Source: Tubulanus polymorphus (taxonomy: Eukaryota; Nemertea; Palaeonemertea; Tubulaniformes; Tubulanidae). Taken from it: a stretch of DNA of 64,000 nucleotides. Location of the stretch: positions 7,936,501 through 8,000,500 of the forward strand of contig NC_134035.1 in assembly GCF_964204645.1 (NCBI RefSeq). The letters are read 5' to 3'. Every line of letters begins with the position of its first letter. Position 1 is the first letter of the stretch. Positions 33,501 through 46,205 of this stretch are shown here, in pieces. A program made the position numbers and the translations under genes. Below the pieces are notes generated by a model, which was not told where the DNA came from, did not search any database, and saw only the letters and a list, made by a program, of their open reading frames with translations.

Positions 33501-36500
33501 AGGCGGCGTATACAGACAGGGGTAAATTTATATGCCCCTCTCAACTAAAGCTGAGCCGGGGCATAATAAAGAGTTTCCTATATACTAGTAACTAGTACAC
33601 AGGGAATTTGAGATCCTAAATCACTGATATTCCCTAATCCGCAAGAACCCTGCTGGTTTCTGAACTGGTCTTTTCAGAAGATAACTAATCTAGGGATCCA
33701 GGGACAAGGGACACTATGCCTACTCGTGAATGGTGACTATGATAAAAAGAATGAATCGAAAAATGTTGAAGATCCCTTCCCAAAGTATACTTTTCACAGA
33801 CTTCAATGAAATATGACACTATAAAGAGCTAAAGGCATCAGGAATAAGTTTTTGGTTTCAATCCGCGTGGAGTAAAAATCGAGTTGCATTAAGTTAAGGT
33901 ACCTTTGCGATAATTTCCTCTCAATACATGGAACGAATATAACAAATCGTAGTAATTATGAGTCATAAGATCAACAGATCGAGCTCGAGATTCCATTATA
34001 GAGACAACCTACAACAACAAGAACATGGCAGATATTCTAACCAATCATGTGAAAGCAGACATCATATATTGAACATTAACAGCAAATATTCATTTTCCGA
34101 GATTTATTCTGAAGTGCAATTCAAAAAACGGTTGAGATCGATGCAAAGATTCTACCTGAAACATCAAGGCTGGGTTTCAAAAGTGTGGAAGCAAAATAAT
34201 CCCTGGGAAGATTTTGAAATTTATCAGTTATAACCATGGTTTCTCATTGATACTATGATGGTTGTCACCCAGATTGAGAATTTACCCCTAGGAATAACTT
34301 CGATACTTAGTGTATGATACTGGACGAAGATTAAGGAATATTTGATTAACATCACGAGTCTCTGTTCATAAAGATAAAGGAGTGTGACTAGTGTGAGTCC
34401 ATTTCATCATTTTTCCATATTGATGAAAATAAACACAATACATGTATATTCAAATTATCTATGTATCAAATGAAGGCATCGAGCTTATTTCGAATCGGAA
34501 ATAGATCTTTTAGAGATGGTTCATTTGATATACGTGTTGTCCTCAATCGTATGTAGGTACTCTACTCACATCTTCCTCCATGTCGATATACGGATACTCG
34601 ACTAAAGCTTTCAACTGGTTCCGTTCACACAAAATAACGAGAAACTGTCGTAAACAGTCCTTACGTCTGAAAAATAAATGGTAATAACTATAATAATATC
34701 TGATAGAACACGAGGTTCTTCACGTACCTGTAGTAGGGTAAGAGAAAATTCATTAACACCCTGGATCCAGTTCTACAGTTATGACGAGGTAGAAATAGTC
34801 GCGAATTATGAGTGAAGTCTGTTTTAAATAACGTTTCCGTTAACATTTAACTGTGAGACTTCCTTGAGTTTAAGTGTGGAGTTAGTTCATTTCTGTTTTA
34901 ACCCTAAGAGTCAAATTCTAACCGAGAATTATGAAACTGTCCCCAGTTCCATAGTTCTCATTTAAGATTATTTGACTCTTGAGGTAAAACATTGGAAAAA
35001 GCTCAGTTAGGATTAGACAGTTGAGTGTAAACTGATTCATTTTCGATGTTTTAACTGTTAAGTCAAATTCTAACCACTAAATGTAGAAGTGAATCCAAAT
35101 TGGCACTTACAATGCAGAATTAATGAAGACCTACCTGTCTCCATCTGGATTATCGATCATCGCCGAGTATGCTTCGTCGTTGTGACCCAGTTCTAAATGA
35201 TGCTTGAATTTCTTCGACCACAATGTCGGCTGGATTAGATATCAAAACATACCGTACAAAATATAACAGTCATTATGCAGGGAGGGTAGAGAAACTACTT
35301 CGTTTTAGATGTTATGATTTTATCATTCACAAATCCTGTATCGATAATGAAACATATGGCCAATAACATATCCAAATTCTCCAGGAGTTTTTCCAGGATT
35401 TTTTTTGTGCAAAATTCATCTTTGCTAACATCCATCATCAGGTGGAATGACCAGAAAAAGTATACTGCAAAGTTTCCGAAAGGAAAATTCCATTTGACCG
35501 AGCACTGTAACGCTAACTATGTCTCATGGTGTTGAGAAATAGTTTTGTGTAATACACTCACCAGATTTTTGTCCTCCAAATCAGCGACATCTATTGCAAC
35601 GGTTGTGAGGGATATGACAATATCGGGGTAATTAAACTGTTCGAATAATTTGATGACCTGAAGTGAGACATAACAATGAAATATGTCTGAAATACAAGAA
35701 CAATAAAAAAATCGTTTGCGTTAATGCCTTCCTAGCGTTATCGGGATTTACGCAAAGGAGTTTGGGGTTCCCTAAGTTAGACAAAAGGTCTGCTTTTAAT
35801 AATGCAACATTGTTTTTGGTGGTATTTTAAGTGGCATTTACAATATTTATACATTTACATGCTATTTCGTATAGATGTTTTAACGATGGAAAGACTGTTC
35901 GATAGATTTCATTTTCGTTTAAAATGGAAAAGACATTACACGTATTAAAACTCAAACTAGAACATCCAGTTTTTTTCAAAATGAACTGCAAAAAGATTCT
36001 GGCTGGGGACACCCCTGGGTTATTGTAAGACACCACGTACCTTTAGATAGTAAATGACCTGTATTTGCGTTAAACTCAATGAAGCTTCTAAGTCTATTTG
36101 TAGCAGTTTAACTGTGAGAAATTCGTCGTTGGGAATACTGTGCGCCGCTTCAAGGAAACAATTCAAAGCCTTCGTCGATTCTCTGAATAGAAGTAAGAAA
36201 TATTATCATGGTAAGACGGGTTGCAGACTGAGGCCAACCGTGATTGGCAACGAAAAAACCACAGTTAAACCTTGTTATAACACCCTCTCAATACCGCCAG
36301 TTTTGCCTATTGTTGCCTTTCTGTCATTATACCATTCAGACACATCTAATTCAGTATCATCTAATCTTATTCTATTACCCCTCACTTTCGACTACAACAT
36401 TCACTAGTTCTTCATTCATATAGTTATGTATTACTTTTTTGACGCCATAATAACCATTACAAAACGAAATTTCTATCTGAGTCAATGTGCACTACGCAAT

Positions 36501-39500
36501 CAATATTGGTATTTCAAAATAACAACTATTACAATTGTGAATTTTGGCAATTATTTTGTTTTCAAATATATTCCATAACTCTTATTTCATATTTGATAAA
36601 TTTTAGTAATTATTTTTGAGAGGATATGCACTTTGTCATATGTCGGGGCCAGACTGGTTGCCGGTCAATTCAATTATCGATATATTCAAATCCAAAATAA
36701 CTATTAATGATCCTCCATACTATATTAATTATTCATTGTCGACTATATAAACAACACGCGTTATTTCTTAAGGCGTCGATAAACTTTCAAGTTAGTTTTC
36801 TTATTGACTCATCTCGCTGACATCAGAAAATCAACATACCACACGATATCACGAAATCTTACCCCGTATTGAGATAAGCCTGTCCTAACAAGAAAACACG
36901 ACCTGCATTGTTCCACGGACACCAGTCAGCTAATAAACGCACGTACTCTTGCAACTGTACAAACTGGCATTTCGACACCATAAACTCGGGGAATGTCAAA
37001 TCACCGCTCAGAGGCCAACTACGAAGCAATGTTAAGGATGACGTGAAGCAATTAGAAATACCTACAATGTCAGGTCCATTTCATTTTTTCCAAAGGTGTG
37101 TAAGATAGCCCTTGCCTACCCCGGGTAATATTGATGAAACCAATCATCCTTCCTAGGCAAGGTTCCATTGGCTCTCACCGAAAGCTCGTGTAGACAAGTG
37201 TGTTACAACAAAGTGAAAGGATACAGGAATGGTAAAGCTCGTGTCCAAACGACAGCCGGATCTTGACCATTTCTTGACGCAATGTTTCTCGTACCAATAA
37301 CCGTGCTTCCGATTCCACGTAAAAATAGCTCCAACAAACTCGGATTTCTCGCACCTTAAATACAATCATTAGAAAATAAATGTATATGACTATTGCAAAG
37401 ATGAAATTAATTCCAAAAAAAATTATAAGAGACGGAAATTCAGGAAATGAGCTGTGCGGGCGAGTGGTTAGAGCATTCGACTCAGTGATGCCAGTTCATA
37501 GGTTGGAACCCAATACATCAACCAGTCAGTTAAGAGATATAGACCAGGGGTAATGATACCAACAACAACGAGTGCACGCACGCCTTACTGATTAGGATTT
37601 CTGCGCTACGTAAACATCAATTATTACTATCCTGATGATAATTTATAGAACCAAGAATCATTTTCTATAAATACTCACTGATATCATCGGACATATTTGT
37701 GCTTTGTCCGTCAGACAAATCTAACGCGGCCATCGCGCGAAGGTTGAATTCTCTGAAATTGATATAAGAAAATATGGTCACAATTTCAAGTAAATTCAAA
37801 AGGACAATTATCTGGACAAATCATACATTAATTTCTGGATACGGCAGCAGATTGTTTTGATAGTAAGCTTTAAAGGTTACCGGTAGCGAAAGAAATCTGT
37901 CTAACGCAATGTAGTCTATCATTGCATACTTACACAGTATTAGAAGGCACAACAGTCGCGACAGTTTTACTCATCCACGACATTAGATAGTAAGCTCTCA
38001 CCAGCACAGACGTGCGCGGTATACAATGAGACAGCAGGTGATTACAGTCAACCATCCTTAGTCCACACTACAGCAAAATGAATTAAAATAATCATAAGTT
38101 TATTTCAACACTTGTCGGGTAGAGACAGTATAAGCTTATTCTCACGCATAAAACAAAGTATGAGAACATCAAAACCCTTTCATTGAAGACAGTTTCCCAC
38201 CCTATATTGACAGAGAATATTTTGGTATTTCCACCGCATTTCGGTGAATAATGGATACACCATGCTTTGCGGTATCTACCCATTAATTACTAATATTTCA
38301 CAATCGCAGGTGCTGCCATTTTTTAATAGATTTACCTAATAAACAATTACATGGATACATCGCACTAGAGGTGAACAGAATAAAGGGCGGAGAACGCGCG
38401 GTGAATATCATTATGTTGTACATGTTCTTTTCTATGAGATAAATGAACATGAACTTGAAAGGGTTATTAAGCTCTATTCAAAAATACTTACTTGCCCTCC
38501 GATAAATGCGAGGACGGCTTGCAGGATCAACAAATCTCTGGCGAACTCAAAACGCGTATCGATCAACTGCATCAGACTACGAGTTATCAACGCCGTAGCC
38601 AAATCACTCGAGTATAATTTAGACGACGCGTTGATCAGCCAAGAAGGATCGTCGTAGCTATTGTCACCGTTCGGTTGAGATTTACTCTCATTGTTGGTAA
38701 CGTCGAGGCCTTGCAGTACGTGATCGAACGCTTCGAGCAGGTTGTTGATATTTTCAATCTTCAACGATATTTCTTTCATTAAGATGCTCGTATCAGTGTT
38801 GCTAGAAATATATTCAAAACATATATTGGCATCGTACAGAGCTGATTTGTGACAACAATAGGATCCAGTTTAATAGATGTGGGGACAAATAACGGTGGCA
38901 TTATTCTAAAATTTGTCCAGGAATGGTGCCTCATTTTCAATACATTAGTTACGGTAGCATCTAGGCCGAGGATTTAGGTCGAAATTGAAGAACTTTGACT
39001 TGAGAAATCGGGCAAAAGGATTTTCTCATTTGACGCATTACGCAGAGGTAACATACCTTCCTTGAGGCAGCAAAGCAGCCACTACTTGGTGGGAAAGCGA
39101 CGCGGGATCTTCCAATTGGCAAAGTTCTTGCTCAAACGTGCTGATGATGTCATAATTCATTTGCGACCCGATGACCTTGACGCAATCGACAAGATTTATC
39201 AAATCCGTCTGATATTGAGGTTCTACAAAGTAAAACCATGGCGACGATTCAAAACAATTACTAAACAACTTTACGCAAATGGCCGAAAACGTTAAACTAG
39301 TTCTACTGTACCTGATATCAAGATGTGCATTGTCTCGAGGTCGTGACTTGAAAGCGAGCCGGGTAATGCAAACGCGAGCGTCTCGGACAGATCACAAGGT
39401 CGTAATACCGACAGGCTATTCTTCTTCACCAAGCTTACAAAACCGCTTAGACTATCGGCGAAGATACCCACACATTTACTGGCACACTGTCGATGATTAT

Positions 39501-42500
39501 AAATCAGAGAAACTTTAAAAAATGATTTGAAATATTATCCGACAGTGTAACATGTCCAATGTACCGGTCTAGAAACCTTCCGACCTTAGGAAAAACTAAC
39601 CTCTTGGTACTGGACACAACTGGAATAGAATTTGCCCCAGTGCTGAATCTGCAAGTGGTAGTATTCATCTTCTGCCAGTTCATATTCACTAGCAGCCATT
39701 TGTATCTGAAATAGAACATCAAATTGAAAAAACTCACAACGCTTGATAATGACATTTATTTGATCGGGAACAAGTTTATTAGGAAAGGCCCTGCTTAATC
39801 CGGATCAGTTAAATCTGAATTTTGATCTTGTTCGGATATCATTTATGGTTCACCTATATATGATATGTAAACTTAATGATGTTTGAGCCACATTTATCAT
39901 AAACCAGTTTGATTTCATTGATCTGCTGCCGGCTACGACTAAACTGGTAATTCCGATTCTGTCACCAGTGCCGCTATGAGTATATTTGTAGCTGTTACTT
40001 CCTATTTACAGTTACTGTAGATACCATATTTGCCCTCCGGCACAAGGGAATGACACAGTTCCTGATTGGCTGGCAATGTGAACAAACTCAGCTTCCTCAT
40101 TGGTCAATTTCAAACTAAGACTGACTTTGCTCTAGTGCCAACCTACAGTACATTCATGCAGCAACTGGGGGGCAGCACTGTATTACCAGGGTGGCATCGA
40201 ACTTGGTAAACAGATGTACTGTATAACTTGACTAGACGTTGACTTCCTAAATCGATGCCTCGGCCTAGTGATATTTCCAACCAATAAATATCAATGAGAA
40301 ACATCACCAATATCATCATTTCACTCGGTACGAAAATATTTCACAAACCTCATTCTCAACGACTAACATGACGTCTTCCTTCAGCGTTGTCATGGAAACA
40401 TTGTGTTCGGACGTTAAGTTTGCTTCAGACGACGAACGACGGTAAATCTATAAAAAATATAAAACACTCGAATCCATGTTTATATCGTCCCTTATTTACA
40501 AGATAGATATAGTTTCGATGATTTATTCAAACTGAAGGTCACATAGTTTTGTCTATTGACTAATGTCTATTTCAACCTGACTTGAGGCATTCCAGGTGGC
40601 CTAGCTCAGTCAGTTTTGGTAGTACATACCTGAAAAAAGTCTTATTAGGACCAGAAAGAACTGGCAGCTGATCTAAAATATTGTTTTTTAATCCACTTTA
40701 AACTGTATTGAAGGATATCCAAAAAGTCTGCATTGAGAGGGGTTCCTGAGAGAAAAGAGACTCCATGATTTGAAAGTTTAACAATACATCTCCATGCCTA
40801 CCAACTGATGTTTGGTACGTAGGCATGGAAACATATTGTTAAACTTTCAAATCATGGAGTCACTTCTCTTCATTTAACCCCTTTCAGTGAACACTTTTTG
40901 GATATCCTTCAATAAAGTTTCTAATGGATTAAAAATGATGATTTAGGTCGACTGCCTGTCCTTTCTGGTCAAATTAAGACCTTTCTCAGTTATGTACTAC
41001 CAAAAATGAGCGAGCTAGGCCACTCGCAATGCTCTCAAGTCAGGTTGAAACAGACATTAACAGCCATCATCAGATAGATTCCTTCTTTTTCAGTGTTTAA
41101 TAAATCTTCAAAATTATATCGCGTGTTTTTCTAGCATATCTCATTTGATGACAACCACTGTTAATCCCTGGAAATAACTTACGTTTAACGCTTTATAAAT
41201 GGCGTGACTGGAGAATTTCCCGGGTGCAAAAAGCTGTTGAATGTAAGCTTGACGTGGGTCAACGTTCGGTGGAATAATCAGTTCACTGTCCTCCGACGGT
41301 TCTAGATGAACTTGTTTCCAATTTCCTTCTCTGCAAAGGGGAAGTAGTCATTTTAGAATGAAAATACTCCCAGAGATACTGTTTTCGAAATCGCTCATTT
41401 GAATCCTCGAAAATAGTCATCCTAGAATAGTGAACTCTCATAAATAGATACTAACGGATAAATTGTCACGTAACGTGAAAACGTTTCGCCCTCACTGTTC
41501 ATCCATACAGACCATAGACTGTCAGCAGTCAGTACAAAATCTACTAAATCTTCCTGAATGAAAGAAGAAAATTATTTTTTTTTAACTAGTTTTTTAGACC
41601 GAACAAATCCGCAGGAGTGGATATCCAGGGACATAATCGGAGGGTCATATTTTGGGTAAATTGATAACGAAGGCCGCTCCCCTTTCCAGAATTTCTGACT
41701 GCATTTCGCCTTTGTTTTACATTAATTCAACAAAATTATGGCCTTATTGAGGAGATAAGAGAAGTCTCCTTTTAAGGCCCCCTTGATCCTCTCCAGACCA
41801 GGACATGAAATGAATGACACGCATAAACTGTGTGAGGAAATTGCTACCAAAAGAACAAACATTTTACTTACATTTGGCGAGAATAAGTTAGAAACATGTT
41901 TCAGATGGTACCTTCCTTCTGTCAATGCTGGCTGAACGATACAAAACTGCAATGAAAAACAAATACGACATTCAATATTCTTTCTAACAGTTTTTGCTTT
42001 GTTAATTCCATGCAATTTTGGTGAAAAACTGAAATGAATCATAATCATCAACTGTGTGGGTTTTTGAGGTCTACGTAATAAAAGCGAGAGGAAATTTAGT
42101 TTGTCATCGTATTTTCAGCACGACTAATGAACCGATGAGAGATGAGTGCCAACTACTACAGTTGAGCGGAGCATGTGCTGTCACAAAACATCGTTTTGGT
42201 AGATAAATTCTCTGATCTACATTCTATAATCACCCTGTCATGAACATTGAGGGCGAAATATTTTCACGATTAACTCCATTTTAACGACTCATTGCTGCAA
42301 TTATTAGAGTCAGTCTTCAAATGGTTCTATGCAATTTGATGTTCAAAACAATTAATCTTTCATAAAAAAACTATTCCGAAATTAGTAAACAATCAAACCT
42401 GGCAATGATCGGAGAAACTGAGAAATACAGCAATCAGAGGAGGTCCATTCACTGATACAGATGCGCATTTAATAATGTGACCACGAGCTGAAATTATCAA

Positions 42501-45500
42501 ATAATATGACATTCATCATCATCATCAATATCAGGGACTTATGGAGGCCTATTGGTGTCGGGCTCGTTTGGTAATTTACATAAATTTAGGTGATATTTAA
42601 AATATTTCTCAACGCTCATTGTTTGATCTGCACCTAGCCCATCTTAAAGATGGGTGTTAAATGTTCTTTAGATCAGTTAGAATGGTTGCCAAGTATTGTA
42701 ACTTTACAATATGACATTGACATTGATGTGAAATTTCAATTGTATGACGTAGATTAACATCGATCAATGGAAACAAGCATTCACTGAAACATAAGCCGCG
42801 ATCACACGGAGCCAAATCGGCACGAACCAGGCCCGAGTCAAATTTGGCCAGTTCCTCATTAGAGAACGTGTTCTCACGTAACCACTCACTCCATAGTAAA
42901 CTATGCTTAACAAAGAGGGTCACTTCCGGAACCTGTAGCAATTCACACGCAATAATCTGACTCGTTAGACACTCGTGTGGACAGTTGTTTCGGGCCTTAT
43001 TTGGCATGGGCTTAATAAAGTACTCGTGAGTGATCGCAGCTTTACTCACCGCCAAGAAGTAAAGAACTAGCATCAGTAGAGTTACCCGATACATATTCCA
43101 ACATATCTACAGCTGACAAACACTCGCACGTCTAAAAAATACGCAGTAAGTAAGAATCGTTCTTACAATATCTTTCGAGGGTGCTAACAAAACTCGATTG
43201 AAATAAGATCGCAAAATCTCACGAGACTAGAGTCGTATTTATACTCACCAACGTCGACCAGATACGTATTTTATGGTCTTTACAAACGGCGAAAATCAAC
43301 ACATCAGAACCAACCGGATATAAACACATACTCAATACGACATCGCTGCTCGTTTCCTGGCTGCCTCTATAATGTATTACAGCCGATATCAAATGAGGGC
43401 GCTATCCTACCATCCGCCATCGCACTAAAAGGCGTGCGTAACAACGGGAAAACTCCATTCTAGTTTATTTTCTATCAACTTGCATATTTTTTTGCATCAA
43501 ACTTTTGGCCCCACATATAAGAAACAAACGCTTAGTGTCCCCCAATCCCATCAATATGGCATACATATAAATATAATTTTTTCAATTTATCGCGGTAATG
43601 CAAACTTTACAGATGAAACCATAACTATCTCCTGTTACATTGTGCTGGGGATATCATTCATTAAGAAATAGCTACCGGTACCTTATAACACTCGGAACCA
43701 AACCCGTCCAGAGACGCTGCATCATCGATGATTCTTTCAGTTCAACCTGTATCACTCCATCTGTAGATAATACATACAATAGTTCAAGTGAAATAAATGT
43801 CCTGATGCCTTCCTTTTTGGGAATGGATCGATTCAGTAAACCGCGTTCATGTCAGGGCAGAGTCTCCAGGCGCGGATTCAGATGATAGCACCGTAGGCAC
43901 GTGCTGCCGTTGCGGTAATCTTGTGGCTTTTTGTTCATGTCCAAAGTAGAAAAGGGCACTTTTTCAAAGGACGAGGTAGATAATTTCAAACAAAGAGCAC
44001 ATAATCATTCAAGACTTTGTCTTTATTACCTGGAAACTACATCTCAATGCAGTTGAAATGCTAGAATTAAGAAAGCACTTTGCGTCAGGACTTTAATTGC
44101 TTGGAATTTGCTACAAAGAGCAGATTTTCAAAATTTCAGAATGCCCTTTTTATTTCAAAATGCCCTTTTTATAAGTTGTGCTACCCTCGACAGTGGTCCA
44201 TGGATCCGCCCCTGGTCTCATAACATGATGATGGATAATTACCTTGAGGATTAGCCGGCATCCTCACAAGTAGGATACTACCAGAGTTTGTCGCCAATGA
44301 GAATAAAGCGCTGCCATTAGACACGAGAAGCGATGCGCACGAATGCACCTGATACGCCGAACTGCCGTTAGATAACGTGGAATGCGACATGCACCGAGCA
44401 GACGTCGCGTCGAAGAATATCGAACGAGCCGTCGAATCAACATCGCTGTGACCATGAGATAATTCCTGCAATATTCATTTCAGAAAAATTGATACCTTGT
44501 TTCTCCGCAGCGGCCGGGTCACTTTTGTAAACTTCAATTAAATTTGTTATCAGTTCATTTCTATAACTTGAGCAACAAATCAATCGGGACGGGGATTGGA
44601 ACTTCATTTAGTCAGAATTGAATGGTTTATTGACTGTCAATAAACCATATGAATGTCTATTCAGTAGCCTCATTTGCCATATGTCAGACATATGGCAAAC
44701 AAGGCTACTGAATAGACATTCATATGCCTGTAGGTAAGTTATAAAAAATAAGAAATGATCGAAATGATTTTTGAAATGATTAACTCTTTTACCTGAGCAC
44801 GAATATTCGTCGGATGAGTGAAAAAAAGTTTGTGCACGCTAGACACAGTGCACACCAAAATGACGACTTCGGCCTGAGTTTCGAAAATGCTGATGCTACC
44901 GAGTACCGGTGTATCGTCGAAACGAAACTGAACGCACGCCGCGTGAAGGTTCAAATCTAACGACTGTTCGGTGAACTCAACAACATCATCTTGTATACGC
45001 CTGAAACACAGACATAGAAAATTAATGTCTGCTTATTTCCTCGATTATCAAACCAAAAATTATCCGGTCTTATACGGGTAATGGGTTAGGTGATGTATGA
45101 CTTCACAGCCTCAGTACCTCAGTGAGATGCTGTCACATTTCTATCAAAGCTGAGAGACAAGCAGGTTTAAGTCTTGCCATGAGTCAGGTTAAATGAAAAA
45201 AAATCCAATAGGGTTCATCTTGGGAAAACAAGTTTCCAATGACGTAAAGCATGATCAACAAACTAACAGACTTACCAGATCACAACTTCTTTTAAAAAAG
45301 TTCGACAAAGACACAAAAGAGAAATAGGATCTTTATATTCAAATTCTCAAGCTCTAAACTTACCAGTAAAGGAATCTATTATGAATGGGAGAGTGCGGTT
45401 TACTGCTATCCCGGTAAGTGTAACCTCCTGCGCTTTCCTGAAGTTTTATATCTTGCAATGGACCCGGGGCACCACCTAAAATAGCAGAAATCTAATCTAT

Positions 45501-46205
45501 TATCAATTAATTTATTGGCATAACCGGAGTTATGGAGACCGGAGGACAGTGGAGGAGAGGGCTAAAATGATGAATGCATGAATTTGAGCAGGCCAATAAT
45601 GATCGCAGAACACATTTAACGGTCATACTCAGCCGATGATGATCATATCATGGGCTATGCAGTGTATCGACTTCAAAATACGTATGGGATTCTACAATGT
45701 TAGGGATTCAAATCAGAATGGAAATTTCAATTTATTGTGGAATTTGAATCCAATCAGATCATTAACAAGCATCGTAGTGTAGCCGTGTTAACCGGCAGTA
45801 GAATAAATACAACAATACGAATAGTACTTTATAGGTTAAGTATTTTATTGTATTTTAAGTGACAGAGTGAGGTACAGATGTAAATGTAGAAATTCTTTCA
45901 GTTTTATCACTTTTTACATTTCTGATTGTTGCATATTACTCTACTCCCGCCAAGCCGGTTGTGCCAATTATACGTTCAATATAGCCTGTGAATTTTAATT
46001 GAGCATATTTTGAAAAATTCCGCGTAAAAAGTCAATTCACAGAAAAACTGCGGGTCGAAGCTACTGAAAAATACGTCAGAAATATTGCATATATCTTCAA
46101 TAATTTACGGCACTTACCGGTATTTATGGTTATATCCCGCGAACGACGAGAAATCTTATTTATCTGTATTATTTCGCGAAAACACTTAGCCATGGGCGCG
46201 GCCAT
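27563..46205 (-). CDS. NUP160: Nuclear pore complex protein Nup160
   Basis: 33 coding exons, minus strand: 46118-46205, 45364-45475, 44793-45000, 44243-44465, 43682-43760, 43249-43366, 43050-43131, 42399-42487, 41872-41946, 41456-41553, 41183-41330, 40349-40447, 39601-39705, 39312-39486, 39057-39222, 38492-38801, 37934-38067, 37679-37752, 37207-37354, 36863-37018, 36041-36182, 35562-35657, 35135-35229, 34570-34666, 33903-34008, 32184-32344, 31367-31427, 31062-31172, 29861-30137, 29174-29318, 28625-28750, 28075-28188, 27563-27676. The phase is consistent throughout and gives 1443 aa (human 1436). Landmarks: MAAPMAKCFRE; IHNRFLYW; VELKESSMMQRLWTGLVPS; KFKHHLELGHNDEAYSAM; HNYYDLLYSFHVLRGNYRK; YEYGMRLGQEV; ALPSWLINSYK. 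The family has an N-terminal beta-propeller and an alpha-solenoid, and scaffolds the Y (Nup107-160) complex. Exon 19 must use the GTAACA donor at 37206; read-through gives a stop. Large introns carry repeats. Confidence 0.96.
30369..30709. mobile_element. MITE, ~341 bp, ends AATGGGGTACCCGC...GCGGGTGCCCCATT (copy B)
   Basis: Short terminal inverted repeats and shared interior words (CTTTGAACTGGATTTCTA, GTGGAATCCTCGATTGCCAC) with copy A at 13031-13382. It sits in a NUP160 intron. A degraded relative flanks 51205-51560 (GCGGAATTCTCGATAGCTGC). Confidence 0.78.
31756..32078 (-). mobile_element. tRNA-derived SINE-like repeat with TTTATATAGCGC end
   Basis: Read on minus it starts with a tRNA-like head: GTGTGACCGAATGGTTAGAG (box A) and, ~30 bases on, GGTTCAAGCCCCG (box B). 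A conserved body follows (CTCTCTCCACCCAGGAGTAA), and it ends GCGCTATATAAATGTCAATT. This domain is a very widespread animal repeat. It lies in the NUP160 intron between 31427 and 32184. Confidence 0.8.
32515..33560. repeat. ~144-bp tandem array, about 7 units, in NUP160 intron
   Basis: The word CTGTTAACGTCG recurs at 32603, 32749, 32894, 33039, 33183, 33327 and (mutated) 33470, a period of 143-146 bp. Each unit includes GTGTACCAAGTTTTAAAACA, GGCCTCTAGGCTGTTAACGT and CCCCCTGGTGGCCATAATTT. The array ends in a G-rich GGCGGAGGTGGAGGCGGCG stretch and a distinct tail. The consensus resembles a dispersed invertebrate repeat that has amplified locally. Confidence 0.95.
37446..37530 (+). repeat. tRNA-like SINE fragment
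   Basis: GGGCGAGTGGTTAGAGCATT (box A-like) followed by GGTTGGAACCC (degenerate box B). It lies in the NUP160 intron between 37354 and 37679. It is related in layout to the tRNA-like head at 32010-32078. Confidence 0.5.
40560..41065. mobile_element. Large fold-back element, ~500 bp
   Basis: Two ~240-bp arms in inverted orientation meet near 40805. Inner words such as CCATGATTTGAAAGTTTAAC and its complement are nearly perfect. Outer parts (CCTGACTTGAG..., GGCCTAGCTCA) are more diverged. It occupies most of the NUP160 intron 40448-41182. A single arm occurs at 3655-3765. Confidence 0.88.
42787..43040. mobile_element. Inverted-repeat element related to 6645-6905
   Basis: Starts AAGCCGCGATCACACGG and ends in GTGATCGCAGCTT; the ends pair. 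Interior 'CAAATTTGGCC' and 'GGGCCTTATTTGGC' words face each other. It lies directly against the donor of NUP160 exon 43050-43131. A 145-aa ORF with a signal-peptide-like start crosses this element and the exon in a wrong frame, and I do not accept it. Confidence 0.6.
44648..44728. repeat. Near-perfect ~80-bp palindrome in NUP160 intron
   Basis: CATATGAATGTCTATTCAGTAGCCT and its complement are followed inward by TTTGCCATATGTC / GACATATGGCAAA with almost no loop. It would form a very stable cruciform. Confidence 0.9.

Noticed and set aside
37153-37369. Two long minus ORFs over NUP160 exon 19
   Set aside because: The conserved Nup160 frame is the third one (LLELFL... NIASRNGQ), which ends at the GTAACA donor at 37206. 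The longer ORFs are shadows.
42657-43094. 145-aa minus-strand ORF with a signal-peptide-like start and many Cys
   Set aside because: Its first part overlaps NUP160 exon 43050-43131 in a different frame, where the Nup160 frame is clearly conserved. The rest is an inverted-repeat element.
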